A stretch of DNA of 64,000 nt from JADJWR01 sp963847675 (GTDB taxonomy: Bacteria; Pseudomonadota; Gammaproteobacteria; Burkholderiales; Burkholderiaceae_F): the NCBI GenBank assembly GCA_963847675.1, contig CAWKAP010000012.1, positions 62,001 to 126,000 on the forward strand, read 5' to 3'. The notes beneath the pieces were generated by a model that was not told the origin of the DNA, searched no databases, and saw only the letters and a list, made by a program, of their open reading frames with translations. A program made the translations under genes and the position numbers. Below are positions 63,571 through 64,000 of this stretch, in pieces. The number at the start of each line of letters is the position of its first letter. The stretch's first letter is position 1.

Positions 63571-64000
63571 TCAGCGGCGCTGGCAGTGCGGACAGAAATA
63601 CGTCGCCCGCTGTGACTGAACTATGCGCCTGATTCGCCCCACGCTGCAGCGACGACAGATTAATCCGTTCTGCCCATAAACCCAGGCATCGAGCATGAAG
63701 TAGCCGTTGCGGCCATCGGCGCCAATGAAGTCGCGCATGCTGCTGCCGCCGGCCTCGATCGCGCGGGCGAGCACGGCGCGGATGGCCTGCGCCAGCCGGA
63801 CGCATCGCGCGCGCGACAGTCGGCCCGCCGCCGCACGCGGATCGATGCCCGCTTCGAAGAGGCTCTCTGAGGCGTAGATGTTGCCGACCCCGACGACGAT
63901 CTCGCCCGCCAGCAGTGCCTGCTTGATCGAGATGCGCCTTCCGCGCGTGCGCTGATGAAGCAGAGCGCCGTCGAAACGAGGATCGAACGGTTCGATGCCC
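63571..64000 (-). CDS. mutM: formamidopyrimidine-DNA glycosylase, C-terminal part (cut by window edge)
   Basis: MutM excises 8-oxoguanine and is the partner of MutY. The open frame from the window end gives about 142 residues: EPFDPRFDGALLHQR, the helix-two-turn-helix GEIVVGVGNIYASESLFEAG, and EAGGSSMRDFIGADGRNGYF. The zinc finger has CRRC and CPHC, ending in RIVQSQRATYFCPHCQRR. The catalytic N-terminal proline lies outside the window. It is 112 bp upstream of the dynamin-like gene on the same strand. Confidence 0.93.
   Translation of the reverse strand, partial: GIEPFDPRFDGALLHQRTRGRRISIKQALLAGEIVVGVGNIYASESLFEAGIDPRAAAGRLSRARCVRLAQAIRAVLARAIEAGGSSMRDFIGADGRNGYFMLDAWVYGQNGLICRRCSVGRIRRIVQSQRATYFCPHCQRR

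Overview
The window is one continuous, very GC-rich, densely coded stretch of bacterial chromosome. Gene order and protein type point to a betaproteobacterium, probably Burkholderiales or a close relative. The strongest marker is the run kefB-like / kdsD-kdsC-lptC-lptA-lptB-rpoN-hpf-ptsN-hprK-rapZ with mutY and mutM beyond it, which is the usual order in that group. The uvrA / MFS / ssb neighbourhood, an HPr kinase in a Gram-negative, and short intergenic CCCCCTCGGGGG repeats agree. No rRNA, tRNA, prophage, insertion sequence or CRISPR array was seen.

Layout. 1-3139 (+): the 3' end of an RND pump gene, a DUF2891 protein and a carotenoid-desaturase-like FAD oxidoreductase that is frameshifted. 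3182-8933 (-): a small unknown gene, a complete RND pump with its membrane-fusion lipoprotein, and a secreted PQQ-type sugar dehydrogenase. 9011-16484 (-): a Dpp-type peptide ABC operon (B, M20 amidohydrolase, A, C, small lipoprotein, D, F). 16699-17801 (+): exported MsrB and MsrA. 17920-21409 (-): a second peptide-binding protein, a DUF3047 lipoprotein and an EamA permease.

21456-34398 is a 2-aminoethylphosphonate (2-AEP) island. On the minus strand are the binding protein, ATPase, fused permease, a PhnX-like hydrolase, transaminase PhnW and alanine dehydrogenase. Divergently on the plus strand are a GntR/FCD regulator, phosphonoacetate hydrolase PhnA, phosphonoacetaldehyde dehydrogenase PhnY and a Na/Pi carrier. 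A perfect 14-bp palindrome lies between the two arms. PhnW makes phosphonoacetaldehyde and L-alanine. Ald can return the alanine to pyruvate plus ammonium. The aldehyde can be cleaved by the PhnX-like protein, or oxidised by PhnY and then hydrolysed by PhnA. The Na/Pi carrier could vent the phosphate released.

34429-38883 looks like a thiamine-related uptake locus: a TonB-dependent receptor behind a clear TPP riboswitch, a NadR-like P-loop kinase and a PnuC/PnuT-type permease, with a HisN-like phosphatase divergent. 38920-43206 holds a small Zn-ribbon membrane protein and a 1266-residue multi-PAS histidine kinase with no response regulator nearby. 43402-48263 is ssb, an MFS transporter and uvrA. 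48407-64000 is the envelope / sigma-54 / PTS-Ntr block described above, with a split psiF gene, a LON-domain protein and a carboxymuconolactone-decarboxylase-like protein interspersed, and a dynamin-like GTPase between mutM and mutY.
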